64,000 bases of DNA from Marinobacter iranensis (GTDB taxonomy: Bacteria > Pseudomonadota > Gammaproteobacteria > Pseudomonadales > Oleiphilaceae). Shown piece after piece: positions 8,157 to 17,078 of this stretch. The number at the start of each line of letters is the position of its first letter. Within the stretch, counting starts at the first letter, position 1. The position numbers and the translations under genes were made by a program. The stretch lies in assembly GCF_029207565.1 (NCBI RefSeq), contig NZ_JANCMW010000001.1, forward strand, positions 1 to 64,000, written 5' to 3'. The notes beneath the pieces are model-generated. The model saw nothing but the letters and a program-made list of their open reading frames with translations, searched no databases and was not told the origin of the DNA.

Positions 8157-8170
8157 CCGGAACGTTCCGG
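8157..8170. promoter_or_regulatory. 14-bp perfect palindrome CCGGAACGTTCCGG
   Basis: This self-complementary site lies 65 bp before the SRPBCC gene start, embedded in TGTTCCGGAACGTTCCGGCGG. Its position suits an operator for the SRPBCC-SDR pair, but no regulator for it is identified. Confidence 0.4.
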
Positions 8171-8234
8171 CGGAAGCCGGGTTCATGCGCAACAGTCAGT
8201 TGACTGAACGAATGGGATGGTCAAGGAGATTCAC

Positions 8235-8696
8235 ATGTCGAATGAAACAGGCACGGTTCACTTACACCGGGTACTGAGGGCCCCGGCCGAGCGGGTTTAT
8301 AAGGCGTTTACGGATCAAAGCGCCCTGGAGCGCTGGCTTCCTCCGTACGGGTTCACAGGAAAGATCCACGACACGGTGGATGCCCGCGTTGGTGGTGGCT
8401 ACCGGATGTCGTTCACGAACTTCGGTACCGGCAATCATCATTCCTTCACGGTTGAATACGTTGAGTTGCTGCCGAATCAGCGTATTCGGCACAAAGACCG
8501 TTTCAATGACGAAAATCTGGCCGGGGAAATGATGGTTTCGATTGATCTTGAGTCGGTGTCCTGTGGAACGGATATTCGTATTGTTCAGGAAGGGATTCCT
8601 GCTCTCATTCCGGTGGAAATGTGCTACCTGGGGTGGCAGGAGTCACTTGAGCAGCTTGCCAGGCTCGTTGAGCCGGAGATTCCCGACAACGGCTGA
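8235..8696 (+). CDS. SRPBCC (AHSA1-like) protein
   Basis: A 153-residue START/AHSA1-type protein; start ATG 8235 follows AAGGAG. Family features are VHLHRVLRAPAERVYKAFTD at the N-terminus, LERWLPPYGF, and a C-terminal helix YLGWQESLEQLARLVEP. Such proteins bind hydrophobic ligands, but the ligand here is unknown. It is followed after 85 bp by an SDR gene and probably co-transcribed. Confidence 0.85.
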   Translation: MSNETGTVHLHRVLRAPAERVYKAFTDQSALERWLPPYGFTGKIHDTVDARVGGGYRMSFTNFGTGNHHSFTVEYVELLPNQRIRHKDRFNDENLAGEMMVSIDLESVSCGTDIRIVQEGIPALIPVEMCYLGWQESLEQLARLVEPEIPDNG

Positions 8697-8781
8697 AGAG
8701 AGAAAAGCCGGTGTTCAATGTTATGGTGTTGGAAGGGCCCTGTACACAATCCCATCAATCCAATCGGAAAAGGAGATTGCC

Positions 8782-9468
8782 ATGGCAGACCCAGTTCTTT
8801 TGATCACCGGCGCATCTTCTGGCATTGGGGCCGCTACGGCGCGCGCTGCCGCGAAAAACGGGTATCGTGTGGTGCTGGCGGCTCGCTCGGAAGACAGTCT
8901 TCAAAGCCTGAAGGCAGAACTCGGCAGCGACCGCGCGATCAGTGTTCGGTGTGATGTTCAGAGCAGCGATGACCAGAAGGCGATGGTCGATCAGGCCCTG
9001 AAAGCTTTTGGGCGTATTGATGCGGTGTTTGCCAATGCCGGCCGTGGTGGTTCGCCGGGTGGCTTCAGCGGTGCCGATACCGACGCGTGGAAAGATATGA
9101 TTCTGACCAATATCTATGGCGTTGGGCTTACCCTGCAACACTGCCTTCCGGCCCTGAAGGAAAGCCGGGGCCACCTGCTGATCACCGGCTCTGCCGCTGG
9201 CCGGGCGACCATTCCCGGTTCCATGTACAGTGCTACGAAATGGGCGGTAACGGCGATTGGTTACGGTGTCCGGGAGGAGTTAAGGGGCAGCGGCGTTCGG
9301 GTCACGCTGATTGAGCCTGGAATGGTGGACACACCGTTCTTTGACGAACCCCCGGAAACAGCACTGAAGCCGGATGACATTGCCAATGCGGTGGCTTATG
9401 CCCTGGCACAGCCTGCCCATGTGGATGTGAATGAAATACTTGTGCGGCCGACGCCGCCGATTGAATAA
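8782..9468 (+). CDS. Short-chain dehydrogenase/reductase (SDR)
   Basis: A 228-residue classical SDR; ATG 8782 follows AAAGGAG. The nucleotide-binding motif is TGASSGIG, the NAG motif is in VFANAGRGG, and the catalytic triad is Ser in ITGSAAGR with YSATKW. It likely prefers NADP (AARS after the second strand). The substrate is unknown. It ends before a strong hairpin at 9475-9501. Confidence 0.88.
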   Translation: MADPVLLITGASSGIGAATARAAAKNGYRVVLAARSEDSLQSLKAELGSDRAISVRCDVQSSDDQKAMVDQALKAFGRIDAVFANAGRGGSPGGFSGADTDAWKDMILTNIYGVGLTLQHCLPALKESRGHLLITGSAAGRATIPGSMYSATKWAVTAIGYGVREELRGSGVRVTLIEPGMVDTPFFDEPPETALKPDDIANAVAYALAQPAHVDVNEILVRPTPPIE

Positions 9469-9474
9469 GTAGTT

Positions 9475-9501
9475 CAGCGGGGCGATAAGGTCGCCCCGCT
9501 G
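9475..9501. terminator. Hairpin between convergent SDR and GST genes
   Basis: A perfect 11-bp stem, CAGCGGGGCGA / TCGCCCCGCTG, with a 5-base loop. It has no T-tract but lies exactly between two converging genes, so a bidirectional terminator is likely. Confidence 0.65.
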
Positions 9502-9520
9502 CCCGCCCGGTGTTGGTTAC

Positions 9521-10189
9521 TCAGGCAAAATCGTATTTCCCGCCCTTTTCAAGCGCCTTCTGGTAAGCCGGTCTGGCATGCACTCGCTCCACCCAGGCAG
9601 TGATGTGCGGGCGGTTCTTACCGACGATACCCCTTGCCACTGAAGCTTCCAGCGGGAAGCTCATCTGGATATCCGCCGCACTGAGTTTGTCCCCCAGAAA
9701 CCAGGTATTTTTCGCCAGGTGGGCTTCGACAAAATCCAGGTGTGTTTTGATCATCGGGCCGACGAACGTTTCATTGGTTTTGTCGGCAATGCCTTTTGCC
9801 ACGGGCTTGATAAAAAACGGCATCGGGCTGGTTTTCACCTTCTGGAACACCAGGCGCATAACCAGCGGAGGCATCAAAGAGCCTTCGGCGTAATGCAGCC
9901 AGTAGGTGTAATCAAGCCACGCCTGGCCGCCGCCCTCCGGTAGCAGGGTGTCTTTGCCATAGGTGTGGGCAAGGTATTCGATGATGGCGCCAGACTCTGC
10001 CACTACCAGGTCACCATCGGTGATCACCGGTGATTTACCCAGCGGGTGTATTTTCTTTAGGCTTGCAGGCGCCAGCATGGTTTTTGGATCACGCTCGTAA
10101 CGCTGGATCTCGTAGGGTACTCCCAGCTCTTCGAGCATCCAGAGAACGCGTTGTGAGCGGGAATTGTTGAGGTGGTGAACTGTTATCAT
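9521..10189 (-). CDS. Glutathione S-transferase family protein
   Basis: A 222-residue GST with a thioredoxin-like N-domain (NNSRSQRVLWMLEELGVPYE, with a probable catalytic Ser; HPLGKSPV with cis-Pro; AESGAIIEYL for glutathione binding) and an all-helical C-domain (FLGDKLSAADIQMSFPLEA). It would conjugate or reduce electrophiles in the cytosol; the substrate is unknown. It is a monocistronic gene. Confidence 0.9.
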   Translation of the reverse strand: MITVHHLNNSRSQRVLWMLEELGVPYEIQRYERDPKTMLAPASLKKIHPLGKSPVITDGDLVVAESGAIIEYLAHTYGKDTLLPEGGGQAWLDYTYWLHYAEGSLMPPLVMRLVFQKVKTSPMPFFIKPVAKGIADKTNETFVGPMIKTHLDFVEAHLAKNTWFLGDKLSAADIQMSFPLEASVARGIVGKNRPHITAWVERVHARPAYQKALEKGGKYDFA

Positions 10190-10510
10190 GCAGGCACTCC
10201 GTTCGTATCAAAAGAATGAGCAGGTTAGCAGTGTAGGCTGCAAATGGCTTTTTGGTTCACCACCAACGTGCTTTGAGTCGCTTTTCTCACGTGCGACCTT
10301 CTTTGACCCCGGTAGCGGCCTGCTTGGTAATGGTCTGGACCGGTTGAATGCACTGCGCTGTTTTTCGAGGGTACCCTTGCGCATGGCAGGTTTTCGAACT
10401 AGATAATGGATTAACAATAATATTGCGAGGCGCATCTGCAGTGGATGCATGTTGGTGTCCTGATAGCTAGATAATCATTCAACTAAACATTGATAGAGGA
10501 AGGATTTCTC
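10190..10510. other. 321-bp intergenic region before the M14 peptidase
   Basis: No convincing gene. The distal part is AT-rich and probably carries the promoter of the peptidase gene. It contains a 9-bp direct repeat CTAGATAAT (10399-10407 and 10467-10475) and a small inverted repeat GCATC...GATGC (10432-10448). AGGAAGGA precedes the ATG at 10511. Confidence 0.5.
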
Positions 10511-11641
10511 ATGAAGACATGTTTATCGATTATCGCCATCAGTAGTTTAGTTTTGACAGGGTTGGTGTCTGCCGCTCCTCAGAGTAAACCCAACGGCCCC
10601 TGGCTCACGGACGAACAGAATGTGTCTTTGGCTGCATTACGCAGTTATGGTCAGCTTTGGCATACGCTTGAGCAACTGGATCGGTCAGCCAAAGGGGAAT
10701 TTGTTCTTTCGAGCGCACCGCGCGTCAGTAATACAGGCCGGGAAATCCCCGTGGTTACCATAGGAAATGGGCCTCAGCGGATAATGATCATCGCGCAGCA
10801 GCACGGCAATGAGTACGTCGTGAGTGAGGCAATGATTGAGTTGGCCAGAGATCTTTCCAACAACTCGAAAGAATCCAGAGCCATACGGGATGCCTTGACG
10901 CTCACCATTGTACCCAGAGTCAATGTCGACGGGTTTGACGCGAGTGTCGAAGATGCTTTCGGGAATACGCCACCGTGGCGTCAGAATTACGACCCCTTCT
11001 GTGTTGCTGGCCCTTGTCCTGCCTTTTATCAGCGCGGGCGCGGTTATGACATCAACCGTTACCATTCGTTTATTGCGGATAGCCCAGAGGTCGATCCATA
11101 CGTTGGAGGACCTAATCCTGTTCCTGAGTCGGTTGCCATGCGCTTGCTGTTTGACGAGTTTCAGCCTTCGGTGGTTATCGATTTTCACCACCAGGGCTCT
11201 TACGTTGATGCCGACGGCAACTTAATCACCGGATCGACGTTGTGGCCCAATGCCACCTCGGCGGCTGAGGCGCTTGGGGTGGTGGATCAGTTTGAGGCTG
11301 GAGTTGAACTGGCAAAAAGGGTGGTCGCTGTTATGGCCACGGAACTCGATCAGTACGGCTATGCCAACCTCACGCTCTATCCCGGTACGACTACGCCTGG
11401 AATCGCCCGTAACGCCTATGGACTGTTGGGTGCCGGGTCGGTGTTATTTGAGATGCGTGGTGGTATCGGAACCAAGAGCAATGGGTATATCACCAAGACA
11501 GCGTACAATGCGGCCAAAGCGGTCGTGGCAGCCATGGCCAACGGAGCATTGTTCGATGCGGACATTACGATTGCGGAAAACCTTCCTCCCAGAGGCCCGG
11601 GAATCGGCGCACCTAATGAAGAAGCAGGCGAGGTGGAGTAA
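10511..11641 (+). CDS. Secreted M14-type zinc carboxypeptidase
   Basis: A 376-residue exported protein (signal peptide through about LVSAAPQS). Zinc ligands of the M14 fold are visible as His and Glu in QQHGNEYV and His in DFHHQG. LGAGSVLFEMRGG carries the probable catalytic Glu, and VPRVNVDGFD and RGYDINRYH are further conserved blocks. It probably trims peptides in the periplasm or outside the cell. The start is set by the Shine-Dalgarno sequence AGGAAGGA; a terminator hairpin follows. Confidence 0.85.
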   Translation: MKTCLSIIAISSLVLTGLVSAAPQSKPNGPWLTDEQNVSLAALRSYGQLWHTLEQLDRSAKGEFVLSSAPRVSNTGREIPVVTIGNGPQRIMIIAQQHGNEYVVSEAMIELARDLSNNSKESRAIRDALTLTIVPRVNVDGFDASVEDAFGNTPPWRQNYDPFCVAGPCPAFYQRGRGYDINRYHSFIADSPEVDPYVGGPNPVPESVAMRLLFDEFQPSVVIDFHHQGSYVDADGNLITGSTLWPNATSAAEALGVVDQFEAGVELAKRVVAVMATELDQYGYANLTLYPGTTTPGIARNAYGLLGAGSVLFEMRGGIGTKSNGYITKTAYNAAKAVVAAMANGALFDADITIAENLPPRGPGIGAPNEEAGEVE

Positions 11642-11656
11642 TTTCTGCGAGACCTG

Positions 11657-11687
11657 CCGCAAAGGGTGTGTAATCCATCCTTTGCGG
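11657..11687 (+). terminator. Hairpin after the M14 peptidase gene
   Basis: A perfect 9-bp stem, CCGCAAAGG / CCTTTGCGG, with a 13-base loop, 16 bases after the stop codon. No T-tract follows. Confidence 0.55.
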
Positions 11688-11817
11688 CCTAAAGACGGTC
11701 TCTTTGGACTGGGGTGAGCTATTTATCACGATTGAACCTGCCTCGATTTTCCGTTACACCTACCCACAGGCTTAGTACGAAGTCAGTCCCCTTAACCCAT
11801 CGAACAGGAGGCCGGCA

Positions 11818-12273
11818 ATGGCGGAAACATCACTCAAGGAACAACTGAACACCGCAGTGAAAAACGCGATGCGGGAGAAGGACAAAACGCGGCTTGTCAC
11901 CCTGCGTATGGCCCAGTCCGCGGTCAAACAGATCGAGATTGATGAGCGCCGAGACCTGAATGACGAGGACGTTCTGAAGGTGCTGGACAAAATGCTCAAG
12001 CAACGCCGCGATGCCGCCAGCCAGTATGATGATGCTGGTCGTGAGGAGCTGGGCGACAAGGAACGGGCGGAAATGGTGATCATCGAGGAGTTCATGCCTT
12101 CCGCCCTGTCTGAGGATGACCTGGACGGCCTGATCCGTTTGACCATCAGCTCAACCGGTGCCGAGGGTATGCAGGACATGGGACGTGTTATGAACGAGCT
12201 GCGCCCACAGGTACTTGGCCGGGTCGATATGGGCCATCTGAGCAAGAAGGTGCGGGACGCGCTGGCGGGCTAA
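11818..12273 (+). CDS. GatB/YqeY-domain protein
   Basis: A 151-residue YqeY protein, full length for the family (about 148). Typical blocks are SLKEQLNTAVKNAMREKDKTRLVTLRM, EIDERRDLNDEDVL and EEFMPSALSEDDL. YqeY resembles the tRNA-contacting tail of GatB; its precise role (tRNA-related amidotransferase helper) is unproven. AGGAGG precedes the ATG. Confidence 0.9.
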   Translation: MAETSLKEQLNTAVKNAMREKDKTRLVTLRMAQSAVKQIEIDERRDLNDEDVLKVLDKMLKQRRDAASQYDDAGREELGDKERAEMVIIEEFMPSALSEDDLDGLIRLTISSTGAEGMQDMGRVMNELRPQVLGRVDMGHLSKKVRDALAG

Positions 12274-12336
12274 AATCCAGCGGGGCACTCAACTGTAAAG
12301 GATACCTACGCCAATCAGTAAACCAGGAGATTCGCC

Positions 12337-12975
12337 ATGCATGTGTTCATTGCAGGAGCCAACGGGCAAATCGGGCAACACCTGTTGCGGGAAATGGCAG
12401 ACAGCGATCACGAAGTAAGGGCTCTCATTCGGCACCCGGATCAGGGGCCGGAATTACAGCAACTGGGCGCTACGGAAACCGTGCAGGGCGATCTGGAGCA
12501 CGACTGCAGCGAGGCTATGAGGGGCTGCGATGCAGTCATCTTCACCGCTGGCTCAGGCCCTCATACCGGGCCGGATAAAACCATTGATGTGGACCAGGAC
12601 GGTGCTGTCCGGCTGATGGATACGGCCAAGGCGATGGGTATCAAGCGTTTTATCGTGGTGAGCAGTATGCGTGCCGAGGAGCCGGAAAAGGGGCCGGAAA
12701 AGCTCCGTCATTACCTTTGGGCCAAACACAACGCCGATGAGCACCTGAAGAACAGCGGCCTGAACTACACCATTGTGCGTCCGGGCCAGTTGACCAACGA
12801 GGAAGGCACGGGCAAGGTTGCGGTGAGTGCGAAAATGGAGGATTTCGGGAAGATTCCCCGGCAGGATGTTGCCCGCGTGTTGCTGGCGGTGCTGGATTCG
12901 GATACCACCACTAACCGCGTCTTTGATGTGGTGTCCGGCGATACGCCGGTGCCGGAGGCGCTGGCAAAATTGTAA
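12337..12975 (+). CDS. Atypical SDR, NAD(P)H-binding protein (YwnB-like)
   Basis: A 212-residue atypical SDR with the nucleotide motif GANGQIG at residues 7-13, then ALIRHPDQ, DAVIFTAGSGPHTG, FIVVSSMRAEEP and YTIVRPGQLTNEEGTG. It belongs to the NmrA/flavin-reductase-like group that lacks the classical YxxxK arrangement. It could be a flavin or quinone reductase or a redox sensor. AGGAG precedes the ATG. Confidence 0.85.
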   Translation: MHVFIAGANGQIGQHLLREMADSDHEVRALIRHPDQGPELQQLGATETVQGDLEHDCSEAMRGCDAVIFTAGSGPHTGPDKTIDVDQDGAVRLMDTAKAMGIKRFIVVSSMRAEEPEKGPEKLRHYLWAKHNADEHLKNSGLNYTIVRPGQLTNEEGTGKVAVSAKMEDFGKIPRQDVARVLLAVLDSDTTTNRVFDVVSGDTPVPEALAKL

Positions 12976-13055
12976 AGTTCACCGGGCCCCGCCTTCTGTA
13001 CAGATCTCACTGCTATAATCGATTAACAATCCAAACGGCGAGGTCAGAGAACGCT

Positions 13056-13670
13056 ATGGACGGGGAAAGTAGCGGCCCGAAATACGATTCGACCCGGAGA
13101 ACAAGTCCAGCGGCTTTCTTGCGTGGCTTCTTACGGGAGCCGCGTCAGGTGGGCTCGGTTATCCCCAGTTCGCGATTTCTGGAGCAACGGATCGTAGAGG
13201 CGTCAAACCTGTCTGCTGCCAGGCGAGTGGTTGAGCTGGGCCCCGGTACCGGCGGCACCACGCGAACGTTTCTGCGGCACCTTGCTCAGGATGCACAACT
13301 GCTCTCGATCGAACTAAGCCCTTATTTCCATGATCTGCTTGGTGAGATTGCGGACCCGCGTTTCACCAACCACTTGGGCAGCGCTGAGGATCTCGCGGAG
13401 ATTCTGGCGTTGCACAATATGGGGCAACCGGATGTGGTTATCTCCGGCATTCCCTTCTCGAAAATGCCGGAACCTGTTGCCACCCTTGTAGCGCAGGCGG
13501 TAAAGGACAACCTTGTCGAAGGCGGGCGGTTCATTGCCTATCAGTTCCGCCGGGATGTAGCCGCGATCACCGACCCGATAATGGGAGCGCCCGCCAACTG
13601 TACGATGGAACTGAGGAACATCCCTCCGATGCGGGTTTATAGTTGGCATAAGGCTGCGGATGGTCGATAA
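13056..13670 (+). CDS. Phospholipid N-methyltransferase-like (PmtA/KsgA-like) SAM methyltransferase
   Basis: A 204-residue methyltransferase with the SAM motif VVELGPGTGGTTRTFLRHL and a post-II motif PDVVISGIPFSKMP, as in PmtA and the rRNA adenine dimethylase superfamily. The N-terminal FLRGFLREPRQVGSVIPSSRFL is typical of the PmtA-like group, which methylates phosphatidylethanolamine. Whether this one makes phosphatidylcholine cannot be decided from sequence. Confidence 0.78.
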   Translation: MDGESSGPKYDSTRRTSPAAFLRGFLREPRQVGSVIPSSRFLEQRIVEASNLSAARRVVELGPGTGGTTRTFLRHLAQDAQLLSIELSPYFHDLLGEIADPRFTNHLGSAEDLAEILALHNMGQPDVVISGIPFSKMPEPVATLVAQAVKDNLVEGGRFIAYQFRRDVAAITDPIMGAPANCTMELRNIPPMRVYSWHKAADGR

Positions 13671-13704
13671 CCCGCAGAAAACAACTCTGTTCCGTTTTTC
13701 CGAG

Positions 13705-14589
13705 CTACCAGTTGAGCCGTACACTCCCCAGAAGGGCGTCACCCAGGCGTAGATCCTGGGTTCCCGCCTCGAGATCCCGATACCGGACACGGGTACCCAC
13801 ACTCATGCCAATTCCCAGCACCACTTCTGGCCACAACCTTTCACGGGTGTTGATTCTGTATGTCAGCTCTGCTCGCCACTCGCGGAGATAGAGAGCGCCT
13901 TCCACCTCCCGAGCCGCATCAAGCGTGGCCCAACGATCCCCTTTGCGTTCCAGTTGCAGCTCCCAGCGTTTAACAGGGCTTTGCCAACGCAGTAGGACAG
14001 GTAGATCCATCAGCCAGTGGCCGTTATCACCTGCGTACTCCCAGCGCACCCTGGGAAGCCAGCGGAAAGAACCGAAGCGATGATCGCCGCCGATCCCCAG
14101 GCTCAGGGACGAGCCCTCCCTCACTGCCCGGAATATCGCCACACGGCCATTCAGCACATCACCGTGAAATGCTTGATGCTTGAACATGTTGGAGGTGCCG
14201 GCGAAGCCAGCGCGGGCCTCTATGCGGTAAAGCTGGTGCTGCCATAGGCCGCCGAAGGTTAACCGGTGCAAGTGGCCGTTGTGCGCCGGGTCGCCGGTGC
14301 GTATGCGCAGAGGCTGATAATCGTAATTCACGCCGAGTTCGCCCGCACCAACCTGGCGACGCCAGCCCAGCCCACGTTGGGAACGGCTTACTTCGGTGTC
14401 CGCCGGCACATCTTCCGGCCATTCGTAGGGTTGCCACTGGCGGTACAGCAGGTAGAAGTCATTTGAGGCCTGAACGGCGCGCGGCAAACCCTGGGCGACT
14501 GCCAGAAAAACCAGCAGAGGGAGAAACCACGGTGTTCCATGCCTTATGGTTATAGAACAACGCCCCTTGGACACAGTGCTGCCCTCCAT
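13705..14589 (-). CDS. Putative outer-membrane beta-barrel protein, unknown function
   Basis: A 294-residue protein with a long signal peptide (hydrophobic WFLPLLVFLAVAQGL, cleavage near AVQA) followed by alternating aromatic/hydrophobic strands such as YRIEARAGFAG and RWEYAGDNGHW. It ends in Trp (LGSVRLNW), compatible with an outer-membrane barrel of about 12 strands. No family recognised. It is divergent from the VWA-J pair. Confidence 0.6.
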   Translation of the reverse strand: MEGSTVSKGRCSITIRHGTPWFLPLLVFLAVAQGLPRAVQASNDFYLLYRQWQPYEWPEDVPADTEVSRSQRGLGWRRQVGAGELGVNYDYQPLRIRTGDPAHNGHLHRLTFGGLWQHQLYRIEARAGFAGTSNMFKHQAFHGDVLNGRVAIFRAVREGSSLSLGIGGDHRFGSFRWLPRVRWEYAGDNGHWLMDLPVLLRWQSPVKRWELQLERKGDRWATLDAAREVEGALYLREWRAELTYRINTRERLWPEVVLGIGMSVGTRVRYRDLEAGTQDLRLGDALLGSVRLNW

Positions 14590-14670
14590 TTTTCGGGCCT
14601 GTGAATTGCGATGTCTTTGTCCTACGATTGTAATGATAGTTTGGCCAGCCCAGGCGGCTTTGAGAAGCTT

Positions 14671-15366
14671 ATGTCCGATAAAGAGCTACGCACCAAATCC
14701 GATAAGCAGTCCATTGACCAGTTTATCAACGAGGTCCGCAAACTGCCCAAGCATGGTGGAGGGCAGGGCCGGCTGATTTTCGCCCTGGACGCTACCGCGA
14801 GCCGGGAAGCGACCTGGGATCAGGCTTGCCACTTGCAGAGTGAGCTGTTCATGGCGACCCGGGATTTGGGCGGCCTGGCTATTCAGCTTTGTTACTACCG
14901 TGGTTTTGGCGAGTTCAAGGCCACGGGGTTTGTCAGCGAGACCGGCCAGTTGCTGAACCTGATGAACGGCGTTTCCTGCCTGGGTGGCCGCACCCAGATC
15001 AGCCGGGTGTTGGCACATGCTGTGAAGGAAACCCGCGAAGAGTCCGTCAAAGCCGTGGTGTTTATTGGGGATTGTTGTGAGGAGCCGGTGGACGAGCTGT
15101 GCCATACCGCCGGGGAGCTGGGTATGCTGCGAACTCCGGTGTTCATGTTCCATGAGGGTGCGGATACCCATGCCAGGGCGGTGTTCCAGCAGGTGAGCAA
15201 GTTGTCCGGTGGCGCCTACGCCCCCTTTGATCGCAACAGCCCGCAGGTTCTCAAGGATCTTATGGCGGCGGTTGCGGTCTATGCTTCCGGGGGAGCCAAG
15301 GCCCTGCAGGACTTTTCAAGCCGCAGCTCCCCGGAGGTCAAGCGCCTGACCCAGCAGATCAAATAG
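14671..15366 (+). CDS. VWA-like domain protein
   Basis: A 231-residue cytosolic protein. Start ATG 14671 follows GAGAAG; the frame stays open 20 codons upstream. LIFALDATASREATWDQA is a von Willebrand A beta1-loop in which the MIDAS DxSxS appears as DATAS. Later, VVFIGDCCEE and TPVFMFHEG are the remaining strands of the fold. It is followed after 47 bp by a membrane J-domain protein, so the two probably act together in a chaperone or assembly process; inference. Confidence 0.7.
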   Translation: MSDKELRTKSDKQSIDQFINEVRKLPKHGGGQGRLIFALDATASREATWDQACHLQSELFMATRDLGGLAIQLCYYRGFGEFKATGFVSETGQLLNLMNGVSCLGGRTQISRVLAHAVKETREESVKAVVFIGDCCEEPVDELCHTAGELGMLRTPVFMFHEGADTHARAVFQQVSKLSGGAYAPFDRNSPQVLKDLMAAVAVYASGGAKALQDFSSRSSPEVKRLTQQIK

Positions 15367-15413
15367 CGCTTGTAGCAATCCATCAATGGGCCGATGCGCC
15401 CCGGGGGATCTGA

Positions 15414-16136
15414 GTGCCGCTGACGTTACTGGTTATCCTGCTCGCGGTTGTTGCGTGGGTCTGGCTGCGCAGCCAGCCACCCAGCCAGCGCAAGCCGGCC
15501 ATTGTCAAGCTGGTGTTGGCTGCCGGTATCGCAATGGTGGTTCTGCTGGCCGCTACCGGCCGTTTGCACTTCCTGTTTGCATTGTTGGCGTTTCTTTACC
15601 CGTTGCTGCGCCGGGTGCTGCCATCACTATTGATGGGACGCATGGCAGGGGCAGGAATGGGGAATGCAAAAGCCAGCTCGGGCAACCAGTCCCATGTTTC
15701 CAGCGATATCCTTGATATGACCCTGGACCACGACACCGAAACCATGAGTGGCAAGATCCTGAAAGGCCCCATGGCCGGGCGGAAACTGGCGGATCTGGGC
15801 GAAAGCGAATTTATCGAGTTGTTACGATACTGCCGGGAACAAGACGAGGACTCAGCCCGGTTGCTGGAAACCTATCTGGACCGTCGGTTCGGAGATTCCT
15901 GGCGGGCTGACGATCCAACTGGCGCTGACGGCGAGGAGTCCGGGGATGGCGCCAGTGCTGGCGGCCCCCTCACCGAGAGCGAAGCCCTGGACATCCTCGG
16001 GCTGGAGCCCGGCGCCAGCCAGGAAGAGATCATCCAGGCTCACCGCCGGATGATGCAGAAAGTGCATCCGGACCGTGGCGGAAGCAACTATCTGGCTGCT
16101 CGTATCAACGAAGCCAAAGAGTACCTGCTGAGTTGA
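15414..16136 (+). CDS. Membrane-anchored J-domain protein (DjlA/Pam18-like architecture)
   Basis: A 240-residue protein. Start GTG 15414 follows GGGGGA. There are two or three transmembrane helices in the first 75 residues, then an acidic linker. A C-terminal J-domain (from about residue 185, DILGLEPGASQEEIIQAHRRMM) has the HPD motif intact in VHPDRGGS. J-domains stimulate Hsp70 (DnaK). The layout with N-terminal membrane anchor and C-terminal J resembles Tim14/Pam18. It probably recruits DnaK to the membrane for the VWA protein or another client. Confidence 0.82.
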   Translation: MPLTLLVILLAVVAWVWLRSQPPSQRKPAIVKLVLAAGIAMVVLLAATGRLHFLFALLAFLYPLLRRVLPSLLMGRMAGAGMGNAKASSGNQSHVSSDILDMTLDHDTETMSGKILKGPMAGRKLADLGESEFIELLRYCREQDEDSARLLETYLDRRFGDSWRADDPTGADGEESGDGASAGGPLTESEALDILGLEPGASQEEIIQAHRRMMQKVHPDRGGSNYLAARINEAKEYLLS

Positions 16137-16203
16137 TTCCTCGTATAGAACACCTGGAGCGCCGCAATGGCATCGTCCAACGACAATCTTCGGAGCCCCT
16201 GGA

Positions 16204-16851
16204 TCACGTTCCTCGCGCATCTGGTTTGTGAACAAGGTGTTTGGGCTGGCGGCGTGAAGTGGCCTGGGACGACCACAGAGGGTAAGGGATACCTGCCAGC
16301 CGGTTCATGAAGAATGCCTGCATCAGCAATATCAGCACACCTCCCATCAGCACGGCCAGTTGTTCCGGGTTGGTCATAAGGCCCAGGGAGACGATCAATG
16401 CCGTGGCTCCTGCGGGAGGGTGCACCATGTCAAACGCGACCATCAGGCAGCCTGTGATCCCCATGGCTATTGCAGCGGCTCCTACCCGGCTGAGATCCAC
16501 GCCGGTCAGGAAGGCGGAGGGAGCGTCTTGTAGTCCGAACAGGTAAAGACCAACCAGTCCCGCGAGGGCACCGATAAAATGTCCGAAAAGGACATTGCGG
16601 GGAGAGGCCGGTTGCGCCAGAGGTACATGGAACAGGATAAAGGCGGTAGCTCCCAACGAAGGGAAGATAAATGGCGCCTGGGTCACCAGAGCCAGCATGG
16701 CTACCAACGCGATACTTACACCGCTGTTGATCAGGTTGAACACGGCCATCACGACCTTTGGACTGTATCGTGACTGCAATCGCTCAAGGTGAAGCGCCTG
16801 CAGCACCCCGCTGACCAGTTGCCATCGCAGCTTTTCGTTTCGGAGACTCAT
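16204..16851 (-). CDS. HPP-family membrane protein
   Basis: A 215-residue inner-membrane protein with about four or five helices and the family signature VHPPAGATALI, plus FPSLGATAFILFH earlier. Start ATG 16851 has AAGG eight bases upstream; a further in-frame ATG at 16902 lacks one. HPP proteins have been linked to nitrite transport in plastids and cyanobacteria, but the function in bacteria of this type is not established. Confidence 0.85.
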   Translation of the reverse strand: MSLRNEKLRWQLVSGVLQALHLERLQSRYSPKVVMAVFNLINSGVSIALVAMLALVTQAPFIFPSLGATAFILFHVPLAQPASPRNVLFGHFIGALAGLVGLYLFGLQDAPSAFLTGVDLSRVGAAAIAMGITGCLMVAFDMVHPPAGATALIVSLGLMTNPEQLAVLMGGVLILLMQAFFMNRLAGIPYPLWSSQATSRRQPKHLVHKPDARGT

Positions 16852-17078
16852 GGTTTGCCCTTGCACCAAAAAGGGGCGTAACGCTATGTGACTCCCTGAC
16901 ATTTATCCAATCGTTAATTTCGATGTACGTTATCGGTTGGAGTTATAGAAGCCTGGAGCAAAATATATCCACTTCTGCCTATATAACCAATTCCGCAGGC
17001 ATGCTAAAACGTCTCGCACAGTGGCCGCCAGCCTTTCTTTGAGCGCCCGGGTACTCTTCCATTCATCGAGATTTCAGC

